From assembly GCA_001898625.1 (NCBI GenBank), contig MKUP01000011.1, positions 62,001 to 126,000 of the forward strand: 64,000 nt of DNA. The letters are read 5' to 3'. The stretch is from Burkholderiales bacterium 67-32 (GTDB lineage: Bacteria; Pseudomonadota; Gammaproteobacteria; Burkholderiales; Burkholderiaceae_B). Positions within the stretch are counted from its first letter, which is position 1. Each line of letters opens with the position of its first letter. Made by a program: the position numbers and the translations under genes. The notes under the pieces are model-generated. The model had not been told where the DNA came from, did not search any database, and saw only the letters and a list, made by a program, of their open reading frames with translations. Below, one piece after another: positions 38,540 through 47,583 of this stretch.

Positions 38540-40573
38540 TCACGTCCTCAAGGTGCGGATCGTCTCGTCCAGGACTTGCGCTTGGTTCTGCAGCGACTCG
38601 GCCGACGCGACCGACTGCTGCACCGCTGCCGCCGACTCCTCGGAGTACTGGGCGATCTGCTCGACCCGGCTGGCGATCTGCTCGGACGCCGACTTCTGTT
38701 CCATGGCGGCGTTCGAGATGTCGGCGATGACCTCGGCGGTGCGGCCGGCGGCCTCGCGGATGCGGACCAGCACGTCGCCGGCCTGGCGCGCGCCTTCGGC
38801 GGAACGCTGCATGTCGGCATTGACCTGGCGCATGGCATCGGCGGCCACGGAGGTCTGCTTCTGCACCGCGGCGATGACCTGGGCGATCTGCGAGGTCGAG
38901 GTCTTCGTGCGCTCGGCCAGGCCCCGGACCTCGTCCGCGACCACCGAGAAGCCGCGCCCTTCCTCGCCCGCGCGGGCCGCCTCGATGGCGGCGTTCAGCG
39001 CCAGCAGGTTGGTCTGCTCGGCGATCTCCTGGATGGTCTTGACCACCGCCGAGATCTGGCGCGACGAGGCCTCCAGCTCCTGCACCACCTCGGCCGAGCT
39101 GGCGACCTGGCTGGCCATCTTCTCGATCTCGGACACCGTCTGGGTCACGACCACCGCGCCTTCCTCGGCCGCCGTGCTGGACGTGCGGGAGAAGTTGTTG
39201 GCTTCGCGGGTGTTGTCGGCGATCTGCGAAATGGATACGGTCAATTGCTCGACCGCGGCCGCGACGCCGCTGGCCGCCTCGGACTGCACCTCGGTACCCT
39301 TGCCGATCTGGTGCAGGGCCTGCAACGTCTGGGTCGTGGCCGTGGCGACCTGCGACCCGGTGGAATTCATCTGCTGGGCCAGGTGGGCGATGCGGGCGCG
39401 CGTGGCGTTGATGCGATCGGCCATGATGTGGATCTCGTTGCGCGAACCGCGCGGCCCTGCCGGCACGTCGCGTGTCAGGTCGCCGTCGCCCAGCCGCGCG
39501 ATCCCCTCGACCACGTCCCGCACCGGCCGCAACGCCATGGACATCTGGTAGTAGATCAGGAGGCCGGTCAAGAGGCCGCCCGCCACCAGCAGGCCAACGA
39601 TCAACGCAAGCTGCTTGTACTGCATCGCCATGAACTCGGCCTTCGGCCCCGTCGCCACCAGCGTCCAGCCCCAGTTGGGCACGGTCTGGTACGAGACCAG
39701 CATGTCGGAGTCGTCGGTGGAGAGGTGTGCCTCCAGGGAGCCCAGTCCATGGTCGACCAGATCGCGGAAGAAGGGCCGGTCGGCTTCCGGGGTTTCCTCC
39801 ACGGTCTTGCCCTTGTAGAGAGGATGGACCAGGAACTCCGAGGTACCGTTCACGGACGGCGTCATCGCGAACATGGTGCCGTGGCCGGCCACCTCCGTCC
39901 TCTCGATGAAATCGAGCGCGCTGGCGACGTCGTCCGACATGTCGACCTGGAGGGCGATGCCGCCGAAGATCTTGCCGTTGTCGTCCTTGAGCGGCCGTAC
40001 ATGCAGCGCATACCACCGCTTGTTGCGATAGACGACGTTGGTCGCCGCCTGTTGCGAGTCCATGGTGGTCGCGACGAAGTCATCGGCGGGTACCGGCTGG
40101 CCGGTCAGCGGCGAGCCATCGGAGCCACGCAGCAAGGTCGCGGCACGGATCCACCGGTTGTTGTGGCGCACCACGAGTTCGGGCTCGGCGCCGGTGTAGC
40201 TGCGCATGCGCTGCAGGATGGCGGAATTGCCGTTGAGCACGTTCTCGCCCGCCCGCACCGTCATCACTTCGCCGGCTACGCCGGTTTCCGTGAGCGTGCC
40301 GTCCGGCGACGGGAGCTCGCCCAGCATGCGCTGAAACACCAGCAGTTGGCGCTCGACCCGTCCCCGCGAGGACTCGAACGAGGACACGAGGCTGGAATTG
40401 ACCGATCCGAGCGCGTCCATCATTTCGCGCTCGACCGCCTCCTTGCCCGCCTTCAAGCCCTGCCAGGCCACGACGACGGCGGTCACCAGCGAGACGACGG
40501 CGCTGACGGAAAGCGCCAGCACCAGTACCTGTTTGGCCAGAGAGCGCTGACCCAAGCCGAGAGACACAGCCAT
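38540..40573 (-). CDS. Methyl-accepting chemotaxis protein with periplasmic Cache domain
   Basis: 677-aa chemoreceptor. TM1 is at about 15-37 ([20 protein letters not shown]) and a Cache-type ligand domain spans about 40-315 ([40 protein letters not shown]). TM2 is at about 324-343 ([20 protein letters not shown]), followed by HAMP and a signalling domain with the invariant hairpin tip [20 protein letters not shown]. No C-terminal pentapeptide for CheR is seen. A candidate sigma-28 promoter lies 83 nt upstream. Confidence 0.96.
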   Translation of the reverse strand: MAVSLGLGQRSLAKQVLVLALSVSAVVSLVTAVVVAWQGLKAGKEAVEREMMDALGSVNSSLVSSFESSRGRVERQLLVFQRMLGELPSPDGTLTETGVAGEVMTVRAGENVLNGNSAILQRMRSYTGAEPELVVRHNNRWIRAATLLRGSDGSPLTGQPVPADDFVATTMDSQQAATNVVYRNKRWYALHVRPLKDDNGKIFGGIALQVDMSDDVASALDFIERTEVAGHGTMFAMTPSVNGTSEFLVHPLYKGKTVEETPEADRPFFRDLVDHGLGSLEAHLSTDDSDMLVSYQTVPNWGWTLVATGPKAEFMAMQYKQLALIVGLLVAGGLLTGLLIYYQMSMALRPVRDVVEGIARLGDGDLTRDVPAGPRGSRNEIHIMADRINATRARIAHLAQQMNSTGSQVATATTQTLQALHQIGKGTEVQSEAASGVAAAVEQLTVSISQIADNTREANNFSRTSSTAAEEGAVVVTQTVSEIEKMASQVASSAEVVQELEASSRQISAVVKTIQEIAEQTNLLALNAAIEAARAGEEGRGFSVVADEVRGLAERTKTSTSQIAQVIAAVQKQTSVAADAMRQVNADMQRSAEGARQAGDVLVRIREAAGRTAEVIADISNAAMEQKSASEQIASRVEQIAQYSEESAAAVQQSVASAESLQNQAQVLDETIRTLRT

Positions 40574-40655
40574 TCTTTACCCCAAACCGTTGTTGCCGGC
40601 TCGTGCCGGTCGTTTCGTGCGCACACTTTCCCTTCGCGTGGCGGGCGTTTCCGTG

Positions 40656-40682
40656 TTTACGGCAGCGGGGGCCGGGAGTTGA
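40656..40682 (-). promoter_or_regulatory. Candidate sigma-28 (FliA) promoter of the chemoreceptor gene
   Basis: Minus strand TCAACTCC, 11-nt spacer, GCCGTAAA, compared with the FliA consensus TAAAGTTT-N11-GCCGATAA (6 of 8 in the -10, exact spacer, weak -35). It ends 83 nt before the ATG. The rest of the 40574-40900 gap shows nothing recognisable. Confidence 0.35.
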
Positions 40683-40900
40683 GCGTTTTTTGCTGGAGTA
40701 TGACGAGCCGGCGCATCCGGGATATCCCGGTAGGCAGCATGGATACGGGGTCGGACATCGAACAGCCGCCGCCCAGCTTGTAACCAGCCCTGCTCATGCG
40801 GTCGCCGGTCCGCCCCAGGATCTACAATTCGCCGGCAAGCATGCCGGCGCCCTGCCGTGCAGCGCTATCCCACGCGTGGCCATATATGCCGGGAGGGGCT

Positions 40901-42010
40901 ATGAGACTGGCCGACTTCATCGACGCGAACCTGGACCTGCTACTGAGCGACTGGCGCAATTTCGCCCAGCAACTGGACCTGCGGCGCTCGGCCGTATCCG
41001 AGCATGCCCTGCAGGCCTCGGCCCGCTCGCTGCTGCGCCAGTTGGCCACGGACCTGCGAGCCGGGTCCGATGGCCCCGCCCCCGGGGAACGTCCGGCCGG
41101 CGCCATTCGCCAGGCCCACGTCCATGCCCGCAACCGGCTGCGAGCCGGCTTCACGCTGACCGAGATGGTGTCCGAGTTCTGCGCGCTACGCACCAACATC
41201 CTGGAGCGCTGGGTGCGGGAAACCGGCGAGATGGGCGCCGAGGCCTGCGACGATCTGGTCCGCTTCAACCGGGCGCTGGACCAGGCCCTGAGGGAATCGA
41301 TCTCCCGATACTCGGCCGGCCTGGAACGGGCCCGCGACCTCTTCGTCGGCATTCTCGCCCATGACCTCAGGACCCCGCTTGGCGCCATCGCCATGTCGGC
41401 CCAGGCCCTCATGCTGGCCGACGAGCTTCCCGACCGGTGCCGCGAGGCTGCCACGCGGATCGGCCACAGCGGCTCGCGCATGCAGCGCATGATCGACGAC
41501 CTGCTGGACTTCACCCGCACCCGCCTGGGCAGTCCGCTTCCGCTGGCGCTCTCGCGCAGCGACCTGGAAGACATCTGCACGCGTGCCCTGGACGAGATCC
41601 GGGCCGTGCATCCGGAACGGACCTTCGTGCTGGAATGCCAGGGACGGCTGGCCGGCCGCTGGGACGCCAACCGCCTCGCCCAGTTGCTGGCGAACCTGCT
41701 GGGCAACGCGGTCCAGCACGGCTACGCCGACCGTCCGGTCGCGCTGCGGGTGCGGCGCGGCGAAGACGGCGTGATCGCCGAAGTCCACAACCAGGGGACT
41801 CCCATCCCGCCCCATATGCGGCACCAGATATTCGATCCGCTGATGCGGGGCCCGCGCCACGGCATCGAGCGGCGCCGCACGGGCCTGGGGCTCGGCCTTT
41901 ACATCGCCCGGCAGATCGCGGTGGCCCACCAGGGCACGCTGACCGTCGCGTCCTCCGAATCGGGAACCACTTTCACCTTGTGGCTGCCCGACGATCCGTC
42001 CCCGGACTGA
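40901..42010 (+). CDS. Orphan sensor histidine kinase, soluble, RsbRD-like N-terminus
   Basis: 369 aa. The N-terminal helical domain at about 5-130 (DFIDANLDLLLSDWRNFAQQ; LTEMVSEFCALRTNILERWV) looks like RsbRD_N-type sensor regions. HisKA H-box is FVGILAHDLRTPLGAIAMSA, N-box LLANLLGNAVQHGYA and G-boxes RRTGLGLGLYIARQIAVAHQ. No transmembrane segment, so cytoplasmic. No response regulator gene is adjacent. GGGAGGGG precedes the ATG at 40901. Its end overlaps a convergent small gene by 38 nt. Confidence 0.92.
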   Translation: MRLADFIDANLDLLLSDWRNFAQQLDLRRSAVSEHALQASARSLLRQLATDLRAGSDGPAPGERPAGAIRQAHVHARNRLRAGFTLTEMVSEFCALRTNILERWVRETGEMGAEACDDLVRFNRALDQALRESISRYSAGLERARDLFVGILAHDLRTPLGAIAMSAQALMLADELPDRCREAATRIGHSGSRMQRMIDDLLDFTRTRLGSPLPLALSRSDLEDICTRALDEIRAVHPERTFVLECQGRLAGRWDANRLAQLLANLLGNAVQHGYADRPVALRVRRGEDGVIAEVHNQGTPIPPHMRHQIFDPLMRGPRHGIERRRTGLGLGLYIARQIAVAHQGTLTVASSESGTTFTLWLPDDPSPD

Positions 42011-42212
42011 CCGCGGTGCGCTCGCGCCTGGCGCCGCCGGACTGCCCGCTGCGTTCGTCGGGCGGGATGCCGGCCTGCTCCTGCTTTTCGTGCTCGGGCA
42101 GTTCGGTCAGTTCGGCGCCGGGATCTTCGTTGCCGGTCTCGTCCACCGCCGCTTCGGGAAGATTCGAGGGCGTGGACGCTCCGGGTTTGTCGCGCCTGGG
42201 ATCGATGGGCAT
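41973..42212 (-). CDS. Small acidic, disordered protein (79 aa)
   Basis: MPIDPRRDKPGASTPSNLPE followed by a Glu/Asp-rich stretch and a basic Arg-rich tail; almost no hydrophobic residues. An excellent Shine-Dalgarno GGAGG lies 5 nt before the ATG at 42212, which is the main reason to accept it. The tail overlaps the histidine kinase gene. No family recognised; such proteins are sometimes stress-related, but that is not shown here. Confidence 0.65.
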   Translation of the reverse strand: MPIDPRRDKPGASTPSNLPEAAVDETGNEDPGAELTELPEHEKQEQAGIPPDERSGQSGGARRERTAVSPGTDRRAATR

Positions 42213-42307
42213 GGTGGCCTCCTTCGTGTCTGGCGAGCTCCGCAGCAATACGCGTGCCTAGCCTGTCCTTGTCTATACTGCGCTCTGGCGCTTCACGAGC
42301 ACGCAAC

Positions 42308-43456
42308 ATGACAGACCCTCTCTCGCCCTTGGCGGACGCCCGGCCTGGGGTGACGGTGGGCGTCTCCGCCACCAAGGCCGAACCGGCGCTACGGCCGCAC
42401 AAAGACGGCATCGGGACGTACACGGCGGCGCTGCTCGACCACCTTCCCCATCATGGCTGCCGCCCGGTCGGCTACGCTTGGCCCGAGGGCCGTGCTCAGC
42501 CAATTCTCGTGCACGGCAGCTATTTGCCGCATTCATACGGCCTGCTGACCGCGGGTCAGATGCTGGGTCTCGTACGCCCCATCAAACTAAATGTGGACGT
42601 CTTCCACTGCACCGACCATATGGCATTCAGGACTGCATGCCCTTGCGTCATCACCCTCCACGATGCAGCTCCGCTCAGTCACCCGGAGTGGGCTTCTCCA
42701 CGCCTGCGGAGGCTGCGCAACCAGCTACTGGCGCGCGCAGGAAAACTCGGCGACGCCTATATCGCGATCTCGCAGGCAGCAGTCGCCGAACTCGTTACTC
42801 ACTTTGGGGTCGATGAACGAAAGATCCATGTCGTGCCCAATGGAATCGATCCCATCTGGTTCGAGACGGAAGACTCTGTTGAACGCTACGTTCGGTTGCG
42901 CTCCAGACTGGCGCTGCGGGAACGCCATTTTCTTTTCGTGGGAACACTGCAACCACGCAAGAATGTCGATCGCATTCTGGATGCCTATCTTCTGCTTCCC
43001 GCCGCCCTGCGACGCGAACATCAGCTCCTGATCGTAGGACGACCGGGCTGGCGCAGCGAGGTAACTATCGCGCGCCTCCAGGCCATGCGCGACGAAGGAG
43101 TGATATGGCTGAACGATCTGCAGGACGACGGCGACGTGCGCGCCCTGTATCGCCACGCCGAGGCCTTGGTCTTCCCTTCCCTGCACGAGGGCTTCGGCCT
43201 GCCCGTGCTGGAAGCGTTCGCCAGCGGCACCCCGGTGGTGACTTCCAATATCACCTCGCTTCCCGAGGTGGCCGGCGATGCCGCAATACTGGTGACCCCG
43301 GAGAATACAAGCGAAATTGCGTCCGCCATGCAGGAGCTAATCCGTTCCCCAAACACCCGCGCACAATGCGTGGCCCGCGGCCTGCTACGGTCACGGCAGT
43401 TCTCGCTGGACCGCACCGCCTCGGGAACAGCTGAAGTCTATCGAAGCGTAATGTGA
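42308..43456 (+). CDS. GT4-family glycosyltransferase
   Basis: 382 aa. GT-B fold: acceptor-side N-terminus (AEPALRPHKDGIGTYTAALL) and a nucleotide-sugar-binding C-half (HFLFVGTLQPRKNVDRILDA; LVFPSLHEGFGLPVLEAFAS with the E-x7-E motif). Resembles mannosyl/rhamnosyltransferases of surface polysaccharides. Codon and base use in this gene look less GC-rich than its neighbours, suggesting transfer. Convergent with a second GT4 gene. Confidence 0.92.
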   Translation: MTDPLSPLADARPGVTVGVSATKAEPALRPHKDGIGTYTAALLDHLPHHGCRPVGYAWPEGRAQPILVHGSYLPHSYGLLTAGQMLGLVRPIKLNVDVFHCTDHMAFRTACPCVITLHDAAPLSHPEWASPRLRRLRNQLLARAGKLGDAYIAISQAAVAELVTHFGVDERKIHVVPNGIDPIWFETEDSVERYVRLRSRLALRERHFLFVGTLQPRKNVDRILDAYLLLPAALRREHQLLIVGRPGWRSEVTIARLQAMRDEGVIWLNDLQDDGDVRALYRHAEALVFPSLHEGFGLPVLEAFASGTPVVTSNITSLPEVAGDAAILVTPENTSEIASAMQELIRSPNTRAQCVARGLLRSRQFSLDRTASGTAEVYRSVM

Positions 43457-43487
43457 TGCGCGTGCGGTATTCCGCACGGGCCATCAC
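43453..43487. terminator. Bidirectional hairpin between convergent glycosyltransferase genes
   Basis: CGTGCGG-TATT-CCGCACG (43461-43478), with outer arms GTGATG and CATCAC. It sits between the two convergent stops, with no T run on either side. Confidence 0.45.
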
Positions 43488-44602
43488 TGAGCCGGCGACC
43501 GACCCAGCACCTCTCGGTAGCACCTGGCATAGCCGCGCACCATGGCATCCTCGGTGAACAATTCGAGGTAGCGGGCCCGGGCGTTCCTGCCCCACAGGGT
43601 CGCCTGCTCCGGATCGTTCCAGAAGCTGTCCATGGCCTCTCCCAAAGCTTGGGGATCTCGCGGTGGAACCACGAGCCCCGTTTCCTGGTGCAGGTTGACG
43701 AAACTCGTACCGGTACCGATTTCGCACGAGATCATCGGCAGGCCTTGCTGAGCGGCCTCCGCCAGAGCAAGACCAAAGGCCTCGGTACGGACGTGCGATG
43801 GAAATACAAAACCGCTGGCAGCCGCCAGCACATCCGTCTTCTCTTCATCGTCGAGCAGGCCGAGGAAATGCACATTCTTCAACCCCAGAGCACGCGCACG
43901 AGCCTCAAGCGCGGCGCGTTCGGCTCCATCGCCGATCAATGCCAGCGGATAATCGCGCCCCACCTGCGCTTCGAGCAGAAAATCCAGGCCCTTGTAGTAA
44001 CGAGGCACCCCCAGGAAGGCAAAAAACCTTTCGCCGATCTGCTGGCGCCAGCGCCAGATGGCTTCCTGGTCCCTCGGTTTCACAGTAGCGATGCCGCAGG
44101 GCACCACCTCTACTTTGTCCCGCCACTGTTGAAGCACCTCGCTGCTGGCGGCGTAGTTCGGCGAAGTCGCCACGATACGTGCCATCCGTGCAAGATGACG
44201 GTCTCGAAGCGGTTTGTACAACTTCAGCAACTGCGCTTGTTTGACGATGTCGGAGTGGTAGGTCATGACTGCCGGGGTCTCGATCCCCGACATGAGATAG
44301 GCCAAATCTCCAAAAGGCCACGGGAAATGAAAGTGCAGCAGATCGGCCCAAGCGGCTTCACGCCGGAAACGCATCAGAAACTGCAGTGACATCCCTGTAG
44401 ACGCGACGTCCAGATTCCTGGGGTAACGATGGATCGAGTACCCCGACGTATCAGCATCGAACATCTTTCCTCTTGGTGACAGCGTCAGGACCCGACTCTC
44501 GATCCCCTGCGCCACACCTCGCGACGCAAGGCTATGGATGGCCTGCTCGATTCCACCATAGGCATCGGGAAAATAGATCTTGAAAATATGAAGAACACGC
44601 AT
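43484..44602 (-). CDS. GT4-family glycosyltransferase
   Basis: 372 aa: VLHIFKIYFPDAYGGIEQAI (N-terminal GT-B), FFAFLGVPRYYKGLDFLLEA and FVFPSHVRTEAFGLALAEAA (E-x7-E type donor site). Probably adds a sugar to a cell-surface glycan. It also has lower GC than the flanking genes. ATG at 44602. Not in an operon with other polysaccharide genes, so its acceptor is unknown. Confidence 0.92.
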   Translation of the reverse strand: MRVLHIFKIYFPDAYGGIEQAIHSLASRGVAQGIESRVLTLSPRGKMFDADTSGYSIHRYPRNLDVASTGMSLQFLMRFRREAAWADLLHFHFPWPFGDLAYLMSGIETPAVMTYHSDIVKQAQLLKLYKPLRDRHLARMARIVATSPNYAASSEVLQQWRDKVEVVPCGIATVKPRDQEAIWRWRQQIGERFFAFLGVPRYYKGLDFLLEAQVGRDYPLALIGDGAERAALEARARALGLKNVHFLGLLDDEEKTDVLAAASGFVFPSHVRTEAFGLALAEAAQQGLPMISCEIGTGTSFVNLHQETGLVVPPRDPQALGEAMDSFWNDPEQATLWGRNARARYLELFTEDAMVRGYARCYREVLGRSPAQ

Positions 44603-44712
44603 GGCAAGGCGGATAGGCTTGAAGCGGCTTTGATTCTACCCTCCCGGGCCGGAACTGCCGAGACGAAGAGACGTGGCCGAGCATCCCAACTCCATCTATT
44701 GAACAACGGCCT

Positions 44713-45918
44713 TCAGGTCTTGCGCCAGTACAGCAGCGTCAGCAGCCCGAGGCACACGGCCAGCACCGCGGCCATGGTGCCGAACGCGCCGGTTACCGTG
44801 AAGGCCTCCGAGAACGAGCCGACCAGCAGATAGCCGAAAGGCATGGTGCCGTTGTAGGCCATGCCGTAAAGGCCGACCAGCGCGCCGCGCACGGACTCCG
44901 GGCAGCGGCGCTGGATGGTGGCGTTGGTCGAGGTGGCCGAGAAGCTCAGGCAGAAGCCCAGCAGCACGAAGGCCACGCCGCTGACGGCGCTGCTCCAGCT
45001 GATGGACAGCAGCGCCAGCGCCACGCAGGCGATCCAGGGCGCGAACCGGAGCAGGCTGGCGGTGCGCGAGGCGATGGAGGACGACAGGACCACGGCGGCG
45101 GCCAGCGCGCCCATGCCGGCGCAGGCGAAAAAGACGCCGGTGTATCGGGCCGCGTCGTGGAAGACCCGGTCCGCCAGCAGCGGCACCAGCGTCTGGTAGC
45201 TGCCCGCCAGCAGGCCCATGCAGGCCAGGATGGACAGGTACTTGGCGGTGAAGCGGTCGTCCAGCACATAGACCAGCGCATTGCGCAGGCCGCCGCGATC
45301 GTGCGAAGGCGACGCGGCCGCCGTCTCGCGGCGCGGCATCGATCGCACGCACCAGGCCATGAACACCAGCGCGGCGGCGTAGGTCAGAAAGGCCGCGGCC
45401 TGGCCGAACACGGGATAGATGATGGCGGCCATGCTCGGCCCCACCATGCGTCCGACGTTGTAGACCATGGTGTTCATGGCAATGGCGTTGGGCAGCAGCG
45501 CCGGGTCGTCCAGGCCGGTCAGCAGCAGCACCTGGCGGGACGGCGTCTCGATCGCGTTCAGCACGCCCGCGCACAGCGCCAGCGCCAGGATGACGGGCAA
45601 GGTCAGCCAGTGCAGCAGCGACAGCACCGCCAGGATGCAGGCCACGGTCATCGACGAATAGAGCACGCTGAGCGTCGAGCGGCGCGCGTTGGCCGCGTTG
45701 ACCCGTGCCCCCGCCAGCGGCGCGATCACCAACTGTGGCCCGTACAGCAGGAAATTGAGCAGGGCCAGCACGGCGGCCGATCCCGACAGGTGGTAGACGA
45801 CCAGGTTGAGCGTGACGTTCTGTGTCCAGCTCCCCAGCACCGATACCCCCTGCCCCATCAGGTAGCGCCGCATCGTGGGTTCGGACAATGCGGGAAACAC
45901 GCGTTCGAGCTGCAGCAT
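44713..45918 (-). CDS. MFS transporter (EntS/TMS-like)
   Basis: 401 aa with about 12 TM helices: MGQGVSVLGSWTQNVTLNLV, LALLNFLLYGPQLVIAPLAG and FLTYAAALVFMAWCVRSMPR. The N-terminal pattern SVLGSWTQ resembles the DHA3/EntS-type exporters. No siderophore genes nearby. Substrate unknown. Single-gene unit on the minus strand. Confidence 0.9.
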   Translation of the reverse strand: MLQLERVFPALSEPTMRRYLMGQGVSVLGSWTQNVTLNLVVYHLSGSAAVLALLNFLLYGPQLVIAPLAGARVNAANARRSTLSVLYSSMTVACILAVLSLLHWLTLPVILALALCAGVLNAIETPSRQVLLLTGLDDPALLPNAIAMNTMVYNVGRMVGPSMAAIIYPVFGQAAAFLTYAAALVFMAWCVRSMPRRETAAASPSHDRGGLRNALVYVLDDRFTAKYLSILACMGLLAGSYQTLVPLLADRVFHDAARYTGVFFACAGMGALAAAVVLSSSIASRTASLLRFAPWIACVALALLSISWSSAVSGVAFVLLGFCLSFSATSTNATIQRRCPESVRGALVGLYGMAYNGTMPFGYLLVGSFSEAFTVTGAFGTMAAVLAVCLGLLTLLYWRKT

Positions 45919-45962
45919 GGGACGGGGCGGTGTAAGTGGGCGGGACGACCCTGGATGTTAGC

Positions 45963-47522
45963 TTACGGCGCACCGTGGAACTCATCCACCCAGGCCCGCA
46001 GGGCTTCGATGGGCATGGGCCGGGCATACAGGAAGCCCTGCGCATAGTGCACGCCCTGGGCGGCAAGATAGTCGAGCTGCTCGCGCGTCTCCACGCCTTC
46101 CGCGGTCAGCTCCACCCCCAGCCGCGACGCCAGCCCGATGATCATCTCCAGCACCGAGGCATTGACCGCATCCGTGCCAATGGCCGACACGAAGCCACGG
46201 TCTATCTTCAGGTAATCCACCGGAAACCGTTCCAGATAGGCCAGCGAGCTGTGGCCCGTGCCGAAGTCGTCGATGGCCAGCTTCACGCCGCTGGCGCTGA
46301 GGACGCCCATGTTCTCGTAGACCTGTTCGATGGGAGGCAGGGGCTCGCGCTCGGTGATCTCCAGCACGAAATCCGCCGCCCCCGAACCGACCACCTTGCG
46401 CAGGCGGGCAACGTCGTCGACGATGCCCGGTTCCACCAGATGGCTGGCGGTGACGTTCAGGCCCACGCGGAATAGCGGCCCCATCGGACAGCGGCGCAGG
46501 TCGCGCCCCACCAGCTTGAACAGGTGCCGGGTCAGCGGGATCGCCAGGCCGCTGGACTCGGCCACGGCGAAGAACAGGTCCGGCCGCACGGCCCCCTGCC
46601 CGGGACGAAACCAGCGCATCAACGCTTCGGCGCCCGCGCACGACCCGTCGCGCAGGTCGATGACGGGCTGGTAGTGGACCGCGAACTCGCCCCGCCGCAT
46701 GCCACGCCGGATGGCGGCCACCAGCGAGAACCGGTATTTCAGGAAGTGGTGGCACAGATAGCCCAGCAGCAGGGCCAGCAGCACGACGAAGGGCGCGTAG
46801 CTGCCCGCCAGGCGCTTCCGATACTCCGCCAGCAGCGCGGCATCCGCCAGCGACCGCACCCGGAACGGGTAGATCGTCGACACCACATCCTGCACGAGGG
46901 AGGCGCCGGGAGCCGGCACGCCCACGCGCCGGCCCGCCAGGCCGTGCCGGCCGTCCAGCGATTCGATGCCGATCCGGTAGCGGCCGGCGCCGCCGACGGC
47001 GTCCAGCAGGTCCCGCAGGTAGCGGCCATCAACCGTGACGACGACGCCGTCGCCGGCCTGGTCCAGGCGTACCGCCATCACCGCGGGCCGGTCCGGGACC
47101 ATGGGCGTGCCCGGAACGAAATGGAAGGACCGCCCCGGCGGCACCCGGTCGTCCGGCAGCAGTTGCTCCAGCGGCAACGTGAATTCGTCCGTGACCGAGG
47201 AACAATAGAGCACGCGCTTGCGTATCAGGACGATGGCACGAAAATAGGGCTGGAAAGCGGCTTCGTCCAGTGTGGCATCGGCCTCGGCGCAAGACCTGCC
47301 GGCCTGCGGCGCCATCTCGGCAGCCAGCCGGTCGGCCTCGGCGAAGATGGCGTCGGCCTGCCGCATCACCACTTCGGCGGCGCCCCGCGCGTCGTGGCGC
47401 GCGAGCTGCCCGGCCTGAAAGTAGACGAAAGGCACAGCCACCACCACGGGCAACGCGGCGGCGGCGGCCACCAGCAACCACCGCAACCACCAGCCTTTGT
47501 CGTGCCGTTCCCGGGTAGTCAA
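45963..47522 (-). CDS. c-di-GMP phosphodiesterase with CSS-motif periplasmic sensor and EAL domain
   Basis: 519 aa. TM1 is at about 15-36 and a periplasmic CSS-motif domain follows, with the conserved Cys-Ser-Ser in VLYCSSVTDEF and a second Cys near GRSCAEAD, whose disulfide controls such PDEs. TM2 is at about 244-262, then a full EAL domain (about 270-515) with EALMRW, NVTASHL, EITERE, IDDFGTGHSS and KIDRGFV. All catalytic acidic residues appear present, so active hydrolysis of c-di-GMP is expected. No GGDEF domain. Confidence 0.94.
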   Translation of the reverse strand: MTTRERHDKGWWLRWLLVAAAAALPVVVAVPFVYFQAGQLARHDARGAAEVVMRQADAIFAEADRLAAEMAPQAGRSCAEADATLDEAAFQPYFRAIVLIRKRVLYCSSVTDEFTLPLEQLLPDDRVPPGRSFHFVPGTPMVPDRPAVMAVRLDQAGDGVVVTVDGRYLRDLLDAVGGAGRYRIGIESLDGRHGLAGRRVGVPAPGASLVQDVVSTIYPFRVRSLADAALLAEYRKRLAGSYAPFVVLLALLLGYLCHHFLKYRFSLVAAIRRGMRRGEFAVHYQPVIDLRDGSCAGAEALMRWFRPGQGAVRPDLFFAVAESSGLAIPLTRHLFKLVGRDLRRCPMGPLFRVGLNVTASHLVEPGIVDDVARLRKVVGSGAADFVLEITEREPLPPIEQVYENMGVLSASGVKLAIDDFGTGHSSLAYLERFPVDYLKIDRGFVSAIGTDAVNASVLEMIIGLASRLGVELTAEGVETREQLDYLAAQGVHYAQGFLYARPMPIEALRAWVDEFHGAP

Positions 47523-47583
47523 GCGGCCCCCTCTTCAGGCGCGGGTCATGGACCGCATGCTAACGCGCGGGAAGCCCGCGCCG

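Noticed and set aside
38429-40783. 784-aa plus-strand ORF opposite the chemoreceptor
   Set aside because: Shadow; low-complexity Gly/His/Arg/Leu composition.
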